Of a DNA stretch of 64,000 nucleotides, positions 19,950 to 28,493 are shown in pieces (position 1 is the first letter of the stretch; each line of letters begins with the position of its first letter). This stretch comes from Trebonia sp050013875 (GTDB lineage Bacteria; Actinomycetota; Actinomycetes; Streptosporangiales; Streptosporangiaceae). The stretch spans positions 16,179 through 80,178 of the forward strand of contig JBEKEK010000018.1 of NCBI GenBank assembly GCA_050013875.1, read 5' to 3'. The translations under genes were made by a program, and so were the position numbers. The notes under the pieces were generated by a model. That model was not told the origin of the DNA. It saw nothing but the letters and a program-made list of their open reading frames with translations, and did no database searches.

Positions 19950-22088
19950 TTACTCGCTGCCGAAGGACTTGATCTCGTTCAGCTCGGCCTCGCTGAGTTC
20001 GCGCGGGACCTCGCCTTTGGCGTGCTTGGCCGACTGCACCTGCTGGCGGATCTTCTCCACGATTTCCGGGTTGGCGAGCGTGGTGATGTCCCCGGTGTCG
20101 GTGAAGTTCGAGGTCGCGGCGATCACCCGGCGCATGATCTTGCCGGACCTGGTTTTCGGCATGTCGGGGACGATCCAGATGTTCCTCGGCCGCGCGATCT
20201 TGCCGATGTCCTTCACGATCGCGTCCCTGACCTTCGCCTCGATCTCGGGCGACGGGGCGAAGCCGGGCTTGAGCGAGACGTACATCTCGACCACGCGACC
20301 GCGGACGTCGTCGACGACCGGGACGGCGGCCGCCTCCGCGACCTCGTTCACCGTGAGCGCGACCGATTCGAGCTCCTTGGTGCCGAGCCGGTGACCTGCC
20401 ACGTTGATTACGTCGTCGACCCGGCCGAGGATCCGGTAGTAGCCGTCGGCCGCCTCGGTGGCGCCGTCGCCGGCGAAGTAGGGCCAGTCGTGCCAGTCGG
20501 TGGACTTCGGGTCGTTGTTGTACTTGGCGTAGTACGTCGAGACGAATCGGTCGGGCTGGCCCCAGATCGTCTGGAAGACGCCCGGCCACGGGTTGCGGAT
20601 GACGATGTTGCCCGCCTTGCCGCTGCCCGCCGGCACCTCGTTGCCGTCCTCGTCCAGGATGACCGGGAGAATGCCGAGCGCCGCCGGGCCGCACGAGCCC
20701 GGCTTGGCCGGGTCGATGCCGGGCAGCGTGGAGCCGAGGAAGCCCCCGGTTTCCGTCTGCCACCAGGTGTCGACGATGACGGCCTCGCCCTTGCCGACGC
20801 TCTCGTAGTACCAGCGCCAGACCTCGGGCTCGATCGGCTCGCCGACCGTGGTCATGTGCTTGAAGTGGTAGTCGTACTTGGCGGGCTCGTCCGGGCCGAC
20901 CTTGCGCAGCATCCGGATCGAGGTGGGCGACGTGTGGAAGATGTTCACGCCGAGCTGCACGGCGATCCGCCACGGGCGGGCGGCGTCCGGGTAGTTCGGG
21001 GTGCCCTCGTAGATCACGCTGGTGGTACCGAGGGCGAGCGGACCGTAGACGATGTACGAGTGGCCGGTGATCCAGCCGATGTCCGCCAGGCACCAGTACG
21101 TATCGTCCGGGTGGATGTCCTGGTAGTACTTCGACGTGCCGGCCACGTACGACAGGTAGCCGCCGATGGAGTGCTGGCAGCCCTTCGGGCGGCCGGTGGT
21201 GCCGCTGGTGTACATCAGGAACAGCGGGTCGGTGGCCTGCAGCGGGACCGGCTCGACGATCTCGCCCTTGTGCGCCGCCAGCAGGTCATCGACGAAGACG
21301 TCCCGCCCGTCAACCATCGGGGTCTTGGCCGAGTACTGGCCCGGGTAGCGGCGGAAGACGAGAACCTTGTCGACCTGCTGGCCTTCCTTGGCCGCCGCCT
21401 CGACCGCCTCGTCGGCCTTGACCTTGTGATCGAGCAGTTCGCCGCTGCGGTAGTAGCCGTCGACCGTGACGAGCACGGTCGACCCGGAGTCGGCGATCCG
21501 GTGGCCCGCGGCGGTGCCGGAGAACCCGGCGAACACCTGCGAGTGGATGATGCCGAGGCGGGCCGCGGCCAGCATGGCGACCGCCAGCTCGGGGACCATC
21601 GGCATGTGGAAGGTGATGCGGTCGCCCGCCTTCAGTCCCAGGTCCTTCAGCACGGCCGCGAACTCGTTGACCCGGACGTAAAGCTCCCGGTAGGTGATGG
21701 CCTGGTGCGCCTCGTTCTCCGGCTCGGGCACCCAGATCAGCGCGGCCTTGTTGGCCTTGTCCGCGAGATGCCGGTCGACGCAGTTGTATGAGGCGTTCAG
21801 CTCCCCGCCGACAAACCACTTCCAGAACGGCGCGTTGGACGTGTCGAGCACGGTGTCCCACGGCTTGAACCAGGTGAGCAGGTCAGCGTAGGCGGTAAAG
21901 CTGTCCGGGAACTTGTCCTCGGTGAACTGCTCACGGATGGCCGGGTCGGACGCGTTGGCCTGTGCGACGAAGGACTCAGGCGGCGGGTAGTAGCCTTCAT
22001 CCCGCCAGTGCACCGCGATGAGCGCCTCGGAGGACTCGGATACCTCGTCGTCATCGGTGTCGGTCACGTCGTTGAGATCGTCAGCCAT
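19950..22088 (-). CDS. acs: Acetyl-CoA synthetase (AMP-forming)
   Basis: The 712-residue enzyme converts acetate, ATP and CoA to acetyl-CoA, AMP and PPi. It has the adenylate-forming motifs YTSGTTGRPKGCQHS (A3), DTWWQTETGG (A5), the hinge GRVDDVINVAGHRLGT (A8) and the A10 motif PKTRSGKIMRR, whose lysine is the target of Pat-type acetylation. The start follows a GGAGGAG site. An acidic N-terminal tail of about 25 residues precedes the usual N-terminus, giving a length slightly above the common 650. The gene lies between a STAS gene and its own terminator and is separate from, but close to, the Pat-like gene. Confidence 0.96.
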   Translation of the reverse strand: MADDLNDVTDTDDDEVSESSEALIAVHWRDEGYYPPPESFVAQANASDPAIREQFTEDKFPDSFTAYADLLTWFKPWDTVLDTSNAPFWKWFVGGELNASYNCVDRHLADKANKAALIWVPEPENEAHQAITYRELYVRVNEFAAVLKDLGLKAGDRITFHMPMVPELAVAMLAAARLGIIHSQVFAGFSGTAAGHRIADSGSTVLVTVDGYYRSGELLDHKVKADEAVEAAAKEGQQVDKVLVFRRYPGQYSAKTPMVDGRDVFVDDLLAAHKGEIVEPVPLQATDPLFLMYTSGTTGRPKGCQHSIGGYLSYVAGTSKYYQDIHPDDTYWCLADIGWITGHSYIVYGPLALGTTSVIYEGTPNYPDAARPWRIAVQLGVNIFHTSPTSIRMLRKVGPDEPAKYDYHFKHMTTVGEPIEPEVWRWYYESVGKGEAVIVDTWWQTETGGFLGSTLPGIDPAKPGSCGPAALGILPVILDEDGNEVPAGSGKAGNIVIRNPWPGVFQTIWGQPDRFVSTYYAKYNNDPKSTDWHDWPYFAGDGATEAADGYYRILGRVDDVINVAGHRLGTKELESVALTVNEVAEAAAVPVVDDVRGRVVEMYVSLKPGFAPSPEIEAKVRDAIVKDIGKIARPRNIWIVPDMPKTRSGKIMRRVIAATSNFTDTGDITTLANPEIVEKIRQQVQSAKHAKGEVPRELSEAELNEIKSFGSE

Positions 22089-22294
22089 GTCTATCTCCTC
22101 CGCGTCCCTGCGTTGGCGCGCCTCGCGGCGCTGATACTGATCGCGTTAGCGCCACGCGTGATCATCGTGGGCGTAATCCAAACTTAACCCTCATGGCCGG
22201 CTCTCACCATGGGGCAATGGCCCCGCGTGCCGTCCGTTTCTCAGGTGCGGCGCTTAGCGGCGTGCTGCGGGGCTTTTCGGGACGTGGTGCGCGG

Positions 22295-22699
22295 TCAGCC
22301 GACGGTGGTCGGGGAGGCGGCCTGGCGCGGCCACGCGATCGTGGCCAGCGTCGGGGTGCGAACCTCCGGGAACGCCTCGTCCATCCCGGTGATGCGCATG
22401 ATCCGCAGCAGCGACGGGCGCGCCGCCGTGAGCTTGAGCGAGCGGCCGGATCGCTTCGCGTAACCCGCCACCCGGGCAAGCACGCCCAGGCCCGCCGCGT
22501 CGCAGAAGGTCAGCTCGGCCAGGTTCATCGTCACTGGCCCCGCCTGGCTGTCCACAACATCGCGCAGGTAGGCGTAGGCCTGGTCGGCCGTGGCGATATC
22601 GAGCTCTCCGGCAACCCGCACCGTCGCGTTGCCATCGCCCGCGACCTGATACGCCAGCTCAAGCTGGAGCGCGTGCGGAAAGTCAACCGTTGCCCCCAT
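22295..22699 (-). CDS. STAS-domain protein (anti-sigma factor antagonist-like) lacking the phospho-serine
   Basis: From the ATG at 22699, behind a GGGGGAG site, the product is 134 residues; an ATG at 22759 with a GAGGGG site is an equally credible start. A single STAS domain is seen, with the beta-strand VRVAGELDIATADQAYAYLR and the loop LAELTFCDAAGLGVLARV. In SpoIIAA-type antagonists the residue after this aspartate is the serine phosphorylated by the anti-sigma kinase; here it is alanine. The protein may therefore be constitutively active, or do another STAS job. No anti-sigma kinase or sigma factor gene is adjacent. Tandem 22-bp repeats lie just upstream of its 5' end. Confidence 0.8.
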   Translation of the reverse strand: MGATVDFPHALQLELAYQVAGDGNATVRVAGELDIATADQAYAYLRDVVDSQAGPVTMNLAELTFCDAAGLGVLARVAGYAKRSGRSLKLTAARPSLLRIMRITGMDEAFPEVRTPTLATIAWPRQAASPTTVG

Positions 22700-22817
22700 G
22701 TTCCCGTTCTCCCCCTCAGGCGCGGCCTGGTCCCCGACGACGCGGCTCACGCTTCCCATCTGATGCCCCTCACGCGATCGTATTGAACAAAAGGGTGTCT
22801 CCGCACCAACCTCGTCG

Positions 22818-22861
22818 CAAATCACTACAAGTTGTCGCACAAATCACTGCAACTCGTGGCA
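22818..22861. repeat. Two abutting 22-bp direct repeats upstream of the STAS gene
   Basis: Copies at 22818-22839 and 22840-22861 share CAAATCACT-CAA and GT-GCA with four differences in 22 positions; a third, more degenerate copy may precede them. The 22-bp period equals two helical turns, so bound proteins would sit on one face of the DNA. The location, 60-120 bases before the STAS start, suits an activator or repressor site. Confidence 0.6.
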
Positions 22862-23109
22862 CGCCGTTGCGGGTGTGGTACCCAGTGAAGAGCGTGAACC
22901 TTATGGCTGCACTGCCCAGACACTGAATAAAACGTGTGAACGAGCCCGATGGTTCTCACGTTTCTCAAGTACTTCTGTGCGTTAACAGTCATCACGCTTG
23001 GTTAATTTCCGTCGGCCAGGGACTGCCAGGGACGGCAGCGGGGCAGTGCGCCATACTCTGTACCTGCACAACTGGTGCACGGTTCACAGGTGCGGACAAG
23101 AGGTGGGCG

Positions 23110-24126
23110 ATGATGCGCATCCGGGGCAGCGTGGCGATCGACCTGGGCACGGTCAACACGCTCATCTGGGTGGCCGGCCGCGGGATCGTGCTCGACGAAC
23201 CGTCCACGATCGCCATCGACGCGGCGAACGGCGCGATCGTGGCCATCGGCGGCGCGGCCGAAGCCCTGGCGGAGAAGGAACCGCAGGAGATCAACGTCAT
23301 CCACCCGCTGCGCGACGGCGTCATCGCCGACTTGGAGGCGACGGCCGAGATGCTGTACGGCTTCCTGCGCAAGGCCGGCTCCTCGACCGGGCGGCTGCGG
23401 TCGCGGGTGCTGGTGTGCGTGCCGAGCGGCGCCACCTGGGTGGAGCGCCGGTCGGTGGCGGCGGCCCTGGAGGCGCGCCGCCGGTACGCGGTGGAGCTGA
23501 TTGATGAGCCGGTCGCGGCCGCCGCCGGGGCGGGCCTCGACCTCGCCGCCGGACAGGGCGGGTTCATCGTGGACGTGGGCGGCGGGACGGCCGAGGTCGC
23601 TGCCGTCGCCGGCTGGCGCGTGGTGCGCGCGGAGAGCCTGCGGACGGCGGGCAACGCCATGGATGAGGCGATCGTGAACGCCGCGCGGAGCGACTTGGGC
23701 CTCATTCTCAGCCAGCGGGCCGCGCGCCAGCTGAAGGCCCAGCTCGGCCTGACCGGCGGTCCGGATGGCTGGGCGGAGGCGGTGGGCCTCGACGCTGCCC
23801 GCCGGACGCCGCGGATCGAGAAGGTGCCCGGCGAGCTGGTGGCGGCCGCGCTCGATCCGGTGGTCTCCGCCATCGGGCGGACGGTGCAGGAGGTTCTCTC
23901 GGACATCCCCGCCGGGCTCGCGGAGGACGTGGTGCGGGGCAAGGTCCGGCTGACCGGCGGCGGCGCGCTGCTGCCCGGGCTGGCGAGCCGGATCGAGGCG
24001 ATCGCGGAGCTCGGCGCGGTCGTGGCGGAGGACCCGCTGCGCTGCGTGGTGCGCGGCGCGGCGCTGATGCTTGACTCCAATCGCGCGGACGGTCGGGCCG
24101 GAGGGCCGGAGCGGCGCGCGCAATAG
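23110..24126 (+). CDS. mreB: MreB/Mbl-family actin-like protein
   Basis: The 338-residue protein starts at the first of two ATGs behind AGAGGTGG. It has the phosphate-1 motif AIDLGTVNTLIWV, the connect and phosphate-2 regions (GGFIVDVGGGTAEVA), and the adenosine motif LTGGGALLPGL, giving a complete actin-type ATPase fold. MreB forms membrane-bound filaments that guide cell-wall synthesis or, in sporulating actinomycetes, spore-wall thickening. No mreC, mreD or pbp2 gene is adjacent, so this may be a stand-alone paralogue. It is transcribed divergently from the STAS gene over about 350 bases. An Arg/Gly-rich tail of about 12 residues is unlike the canonical end. Confidence 0.9.
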   Translation: MMRIRGSVAIDLGTVNTLIWVAGRGIVLDEPSTIAIDAANGAIVAIGGAAEALAEKEPQEINVIHPLRDGVIADLEATAEMLYGFLRKAGSSTGRLRSRVLVCVPSGATWVERRSVAAALEARRRYAVELIDEPVAAAAGAGLDLAAGQGGFIVDVGGGTAEVAAVAGWRVVRAESLRTAGNAMDEAIVNAARSDLGLILSQRAARQLKAQLGLTGGPDGWAEAVGLDAARRTPRIEKVPGELVAAALDPVVSAIGRTVQEVLSDIPAGLAEDVVRGKVRLTGGGALLPGLASRIEAIAELGAVVAEDPLRCVVRGAALMLDSNRADGRAGGPERRAQ

Positions 24127-24533
24127 CGGCCGGTGACAAGGCCGGCGGCCCCGCCGCCCATTGGTGATTGCCAATATTGGTGATTTTCCTGGGCACTTGC
24201 CGGCAACCGTTTATTGAAGTCAAGCATCCCAGCTCGTGGGGAATGCCCGCGGGATTCTCAGACGGCATACCTAGGGGGAAGAGCGGGCGCCTGGTCACGA
24301 CACCGTGAGGCGTTATCCGGCGGACGGCCGCCGCGGGCCGCCCTCGGGATCGACCGCCGCGGCCGCGTGATCGCTGTGGGCGTACTCTGCGGCCGCTGAG
24401 TCAGGAAGAGGCGGGTGCAGGCGCGGTGTTCACCTGGTGTTGACTAAACAGTGTCGGGTTGGGAAATAGCCGAGCACTGTGGGCGCCGCCGGGCCGCGTC
24501 TGGAGCCTTGGCCCGCCAGAAGGGGAACGTCCG
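24127..24533. other. Intergenic region between mreB and ftsH
   Basis: No gene is supported. A twofold ATTGGTGATT direct repeat flanks a perfect CCAATATTGG palindrome (about 24160-24190). Nearer ftsH, TTGACT at 24440-24445 followed 18 bases later by AAATAG resembles a promoter for ftsH. The rest is GC-rich with no clear structure. Confidence 0.4.
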
Positions 24534-26522
24534 ATGAGCAAGCAAGCCTCGCCCCCGCCGCCTGGCGATAAGCCGACGCCGCCGAGCCCGCCGCCGCCAC
24601 CGCCCGCGTGGCGGCACTGGCTGATCCCGATCGGCATTCTCGTCGCGCTGTTCCTCTGGATCTGGCTGCCGGCGGTGCACTCGTCGTCGCCGACGAGCCT
24701 GAACTACTCGCAGTTCATCAACGACGTCACCGCGCACAAGGTGAAGACCATCACCATCGCCCAGCCGGGCGGGACCAGCACCGGGACGCTGGTCAGCAAC
24801 AACACTGACTACACGGTGGTCATCCCGCCCCAGGCCGGGCAGAACCTGCTTACCCAGCTCTCGGCCGGCAATGTGCAGATCACCAGCAGCACGACGTCGC
24901 CCGGCTTCGGTTCCGAGCTGCTTGACTGGATTATCATCATCGCGCCGTTCGCATTGCTGTTCTGGTTCTGGATGCGGCTGTCGCGGGGGGCGTCGGGCCA
25001 GCTGCAGGGCGTGCTCGGCGTTGGCCGGTCGAAGGCCAAGGTGTTCGACGAGGAGCGGCCATCCACCACGTTCGCCGACGTGGCCGGCTACGACGGCGCG
25101 AAGGCCGAGATCAGCGAGGTCGTCGAGTTCCTGCGCACCCCCGAGCGGTTCGCCCGGGCCGGGGCCGTGGTGCCACGCGGCGTGCTCATGGTCGGCCCGC
25201 CCGGAACCGGCAAGACGCTGCTCGCCCGCGCGGTGGCGGGTGAGGCGAAGGTGCCGTTCTTCTCGGTGTCGGGCTCGAGCTTCGTGGAGATGTTCGTCGG
25301 GGTCGGCGCGGCCCGGGTGCGGGACCTGTTCGCCGAGGCGCGCAAGCGCGCTCCCGCGATCATCTTCATTGACGAGATCGACGCCATCGGGCAGCGCCGC
25401 TCGGGCAGCGGCGCCGTGGTCAGCAACGACGAGCGGGAGCAGACCCTCAACCAGCTGCTGGCCGAGATGGACGGCTTCGACCCGGCGACGGGCATCGTGG
25501 TCCTCGGCGCGACCAACCGGCCCGAGGTGCTCGACCCCGCGCTGCTGCGCCCCGGCCGGTTCGACCGGCAGGTGACGATCCCGCTGCCTAACGTGGGGGA
25601 GCGGGCCGCGATCCTCCGTGTGCACACGCGGGGCAAGAAGCTCGCGCCGAATGTGGATCTGGACGTGGTGGCCCGGGGGACGCCCGGCTTCTCCGGCGCG
25701 GACCTGGCCAACCTGGCTAACGAGGCGGCCATCTTCGCGGTGCGCGATAACCGCGACGTCGTCACCGCCGACGACTTCTTCGCCGCGCGGGACCGGATCA
25801 TCCTCGGCCGCCGCGAGGGGTCGAACGTGCTGCTGCCGGAGGAGAAGCACGCGGTGGCGGTGCACGAGTCAGGTCACGCCCTGGTGGCGGCGCTGTCGGA
25901 GCACACCGACCCGGTGGCGAAGGTGACGATCCTGCCGGCCGGGCAGACGCTCGGCGTCACCGAGCAGCTGCCGCTGGTGGAACGGCACATGTACGGCGAG
26001 GACTACCTGCAGGATTCGCTCGCGGTCCGGCTCGGCGGCCGGGCGGCCGAGCTGGTTGTCCTCGGCCAGGGCTCGACCGGGGCCGGCAACGACCTGGCCG
26101 GGGCCACCGAGCTGGCGGTGAAGATGGTCCGCGAGTTCGGCATGTCCTCGGTGCTCGGGCCGGTCGGGTATCCCGACGGCGGCTCGGTCTTCCTCGGCGG
26201 CGGCGGGCCCGGCATGTCGAGCCGTCCGTTCGCGGAGGCGACCCAGGCCGAGATCGACCGCGAGGTCTCGAAACTGCTGCGCGACGCGGAGGACCGTGCC
26301 ATCAACCTGCTGCAGACCCACCGGCCCGAGCTCGACTCGCTGGTGAACCTGCTGCTTGAGCGGGAGACGGTGGACGGCGCTGACGTCTACCGGCTGGCCG
26401 GCCGCCCGGACCGGTCGGCTGGTCTTTCCGCGCCCAGTGTGGTGATGGCGCCGCACCCGGCGAGCTCGGAATCCGGCGGGAGCGGTATGGCTACCTCTGA
26501 CGGCGTCTCCTCCGCGCCGTGA
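24534..26522 (+). CDS. ftsH: ATP-dependent zinc metalloprotease FtsH
   Basis: The 662-residue protein starts behind AAGGGGA. A proline-rich N-terminal tail precedes the first membrane helix (about 28-46); a second helix lies near 133-151 with the FtsH extracytoplasmic domain between. The AAA+ domain has GPPGTGKT at 221-228, the Walker B FIDEIDAIG and the SRH ATNRPEVLDPALLRPGRFD. The protease zinc site is HESGH at 444-448, with the third ligand region further on. FtsH degrades membrane and regulatory proteins. The C-terminus extends past the peptidase domain in a short Ser/Gly-rich tail. Sequence divergence in the N-terminus suggests the second FtsH found in many actinomycetes. Confidence 0.95.
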   Translation: MSKQASPPPPGDKPTPPSPPPPPPAWRHWLIPIGILVALFLWIWLPAVHSSSPTSLNYSQFINDVTAHKVKTITIAQPGGTSTGTLVSNNTDYTVVIPPQAGQNLLTQLSAGNVQITSSTTSPGFGSELLDWIIIIAPFALLFWFWMRLSRGASGQLQGVLGVGRSKAKVFDEERPSTTFADVAGYDGAKAEISEVVEFLRTPERFARAGAVVPRGVLMVGPPGTGKTLLARAVAGEAKVPFFSVSGSSFVEMFVGVGAARVRDLFAEARKRAPAIIFIDEIDAIGQRRSGSGAVVSNDEREQTLNQLLAEMDGFDPATGIVVLGATNRPEVLDPALLRPGRFDRQVTIPLPNVGERAAILRVHTRGKKLAPNVDLDVVARGTPGFSGADLANLANEAAIFAVRDNRDVVTADDFFAARDRIILGRREGSNVLLPEEKHAVAVHESGHALVAALSEHTDPVAKVTILPAGQTLGVTEQLPLVERHMYGEDYLQDSLAVRLGGRAAELVVLGQGSTGAGNDLAGATELAVKMVREFGMSSVLGPVGYPDGGSVFLGGGGPGMSSRPFAEATQAEIDREVSKLLRDAEDRAINLLQTHRPELDSLVNLLLERETVDGADVYRLAGRPDRSAGLSAPSVVMAPHPASSESGGSGMATSDGVSSAP

Positions 26523-26575
26523 TCAGGTAGTCGGCGTTCCCGGTTTTTGCCGAGGGACGAGGGAAGGCAGCGGGT

Positions 26576-27274
26576 TCAAGCGCCCGGCGGCGAGCGGGGA
26601 GGCACGGTCTCGCCGAACACGCGGGCGGCGTAGGCGGCCGCCTGGGTGCGCCGCTCCATGCCCAGCTTGGCGAAGAGGGCGGAGATGTAGTTCTTGACCG
26701 TCTTCTCGGCGAGGAACAGCCGCTCCCCGATCTGGCGGTTGGTGAGGCCCTCGCCGATCAGCTCCAGGATCCGCTTCTCCTGCGGGGTCAGCCCGGCGAG
26801 CGGATCATGCTTGGCGGACTGGCCGCGCAGCCGGGCCATCAGCTGGCTGGCGGCCTTCGGGTCGAGTATTGACTGGCCGGTGGAGACCGTGCGTACCGCC
26901 CCGACCAGGTCGGTGCCCCGGATCTGCTTGAGCACGTAGCCCGCCGCGCCCGCCATGACCGCGTCCATCAGCGCGTCGTCGTCGGCGAAGGAGGTGAGCA
27001 TCAGACAGGCCACCTCGGGCATCCGCGACCTGATCTCGCGGCAGACGGTCACGCCGTCTCCGTCCGGCAGCCGGACGTCGAGCACCGCCACATCCGGGCG
27101 GAGCGCGGGAATTCTGGCGAGGGCGGAGGCGGCGGTGCCGGCCTCGCCGATGACCTTGATGTCGCCGTCAGCTTCCAGCATGTCGCGCACGCCCCGCCGG
27201 ACGATCTCATGGTCGTCGAGCAGGAACACGGCGATCGGCTTGGTGCCCGTGCTGTCACTGGCTGGCGTACCCAC
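26576..27274 (-). CDS. NarL/FixJ-type response regulator
   Basis: The 232-residue protein starts at GTG behind AGGAG. A receiver domain (about 13-130) holds the acidic pocket in VFLLDDHEIVRRG, the phospho-aspartate in VAVLDVRLPDGDG, Thr/Ser in MLTSF and Lys in YVLKQIRG. A LuxR-type helix-turn-helix follows (LTPQEKRILELIGEGLTNRQ). It closely resembles the DevR/DosR subgroup. No histidine kinase is adjacent, so the partner is elsewhere. It converges on ftsH with 53 bases between the stops. Confidence 0.92.
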   Translation of the reverse strand: MGTPASDSTGTKPIAVFLLDDHEIVRRGVRDMLEADGDIKVIGEAGTAASALARIPALRPDVAVLDVRLPDGDGVTVCREIRSRMPEVACLMLTSFADDDALMDAVMAGAAGYVLKQIRGTDLVGAVRTVSTGQSILDPKAASQLMARLRGQSAKHDPLAGLTPQEKRILELIGEGLTNRQIGERLFLAEKTVKNYISALFAKLGMERRTQAAAYAARVFGETVPPRSPPGA

Positions 27275-27380
27275 GGCTGTCTCCTGTGTTCGGCGTTCTT
27301 GCTAACAAACTATGCGTCACCGTCCACGGTTCCAAGGACCAAGGTCCCGCGCAACCGGTCTGCCGGATAGTCTCGGATGC

Positions 27381-28493
27381 ATGGCCCATGGCATAGCTGC
27401 GCTCCCGCAGTTCATCCCCAGCCCGCCGATCAACAGTTTTCATATCGGCCCGCTGGAGATTCACTTCTACGCGCTCGGCTACATCATCGGCATCGCGCTG
27501 GCGATCCTGATCACCAGGCGGCGCTGGCGGGCGCTCGGCGGTGACCCGGACCTGGTCAACGACATCGCGCTGTGGGTAGTGCCGGCGGGCATCATCGGCG
27601 GCCGCATTTACTTCGACATCACCACGCCGGGCGACATCCCGCACGTCTGGTACGGGGTGCTCGCGGTCTGGACCGGCGGTCTGGGGATCTGGGGCGGTGT
27701 CGCGCTCGCCGCCGCGGTCGGTGCCTGGCGGCTGCATAAGCTCGGTATCACCGTGGGCCCGTTCGCCAACGCGATCGCGCCCGCGCTGCTCGTCGCCCAG
27801 GCGATCGGCCGCATCGGGAACTACTTCAACAAGGAGCTCTTCGGCAAGCCGACCACGCTGCCGTGGGGGCTGGAGATCCCGTACTCCTACCGGCTGGCGG
27901 GCGGCATCCCGGCGCAGGACCTGCACTACGCGACCTTCCAGCCATCGTTCCTTTACGAGTTGATCTGGGACCTGGCCCTGGCGGCGTTCCTTGTCTGGCT
28001 CGGGCACCACGCCAAGATCAAGCCGTGGGGCCTGTTCGCGCTGTACGTCGCGGGTTACTCGGCCTACCGCATTTTCGAGGAAACGATCAGGATCGACTCC
28101 TCCGAGTACTTCCTCGGGCTGCGGCTGAACATGTTCGTCGCGATCGCGTTGACCGTGGTCGGGGTGGTCTGGTTCATCCTGGCGCAGCGCCGGCCCGAGC
28201 GGCCCTACACCGTGCTGCCCGCCAGTGCGGCGGGCGCGCTCGAGGACACCAAGCCCGACGACGCGGCCGCGGTCATGAACGCCCCCGAGGCGGCCGACCC
28301 GGAAGAAGACAGCCCGGAGACCGCCGACCTGGAGACCGTCGATTCGGAGACCGTCGACTTGGAAACCGCCAGCTCGGAGACCGTCAGCGCGGGGACCACC
28401 GACCCCGGGACGGTCGATGCCACCGAACCGTCCAGCACGGAAGTGGCACAGCCGGACGACGCCACGGTCGCCACCGCCCGTTCAGAAGAATGA
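27381..28493 (+). CDS. lgt: Prolipoprotein diacylglyceryl transferase with repetitive C-terminal tail
   Basis: Lgt transfers diacylglycerol from phosphatidylglycerol to the lipobox cysteine of prolipoproteins at the membrane. The 370-residue protein has seven membrane spans and the family signature GRIGNYFNKELFGKPTTLPWGL, plus GGRIYFDI and YSAYRIFEETIR, so the catalytic core (about 1-280) is complete. A cytosolic tail of about 95 residues follows, containing at least six five-residue units of the type (D/S)-(L/S)-E-T-(V/A). The last 289 bases are antisense to the YbaK reading frame. The ATG at 27381 lacks a strong ribosome site, but gives the usual N-terminus. Substrates in this window include the HtrA-like, SBP and L,D-transpeptidase lipoproteins. 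Confidence 0.93.
   Translation: MAHGIAALPQFIPSPPINSFHIGPLEIHFYALGYIIGIALAILITRRRWRALGGDPDLVNDIALWVVPAGIIGGRIYFDITTPGDIPHVWYGVLAVWTGGLGIWGGVALAAAVGAWRLHKLGITVGPFANAIAPALLVAQAIGRIGNYFNKELFGKPTTLPWGLEIPYSYRLAGGIPAQDLHYATFQPSFLYELIWDLALAAFLVWLGHHAKIKPWGLFALYVAGYSAYRIFEETIRIDSSEYFLGLRLNMFVAIALTVVGVVWFILAQRRPERPYTVLPASAAGALEDTKPDDAAAVMNAPEAADPEEDSPETADLETVDSETVDLETASSETVSAGTTDPGTVDATEPSSTEVAQPDDATVATARSEE

Noticed and set aside
19932..21791. Long plus-strand reading of 619 codons over acs
   Set aside because: It is a GC-driven antisense shadow, Asp/Val/Arg/Leu-rich, with no motif; the minus strand encodes complete acetyl-CoA synthetase.
22936..23109. Upstream start of the MreB gene
   Set aside because: The added 58 residues are Cys/His-rich and unlike MreB; the ATG at 23110 has an AGAGGTGG site and gives the family N-terminus.
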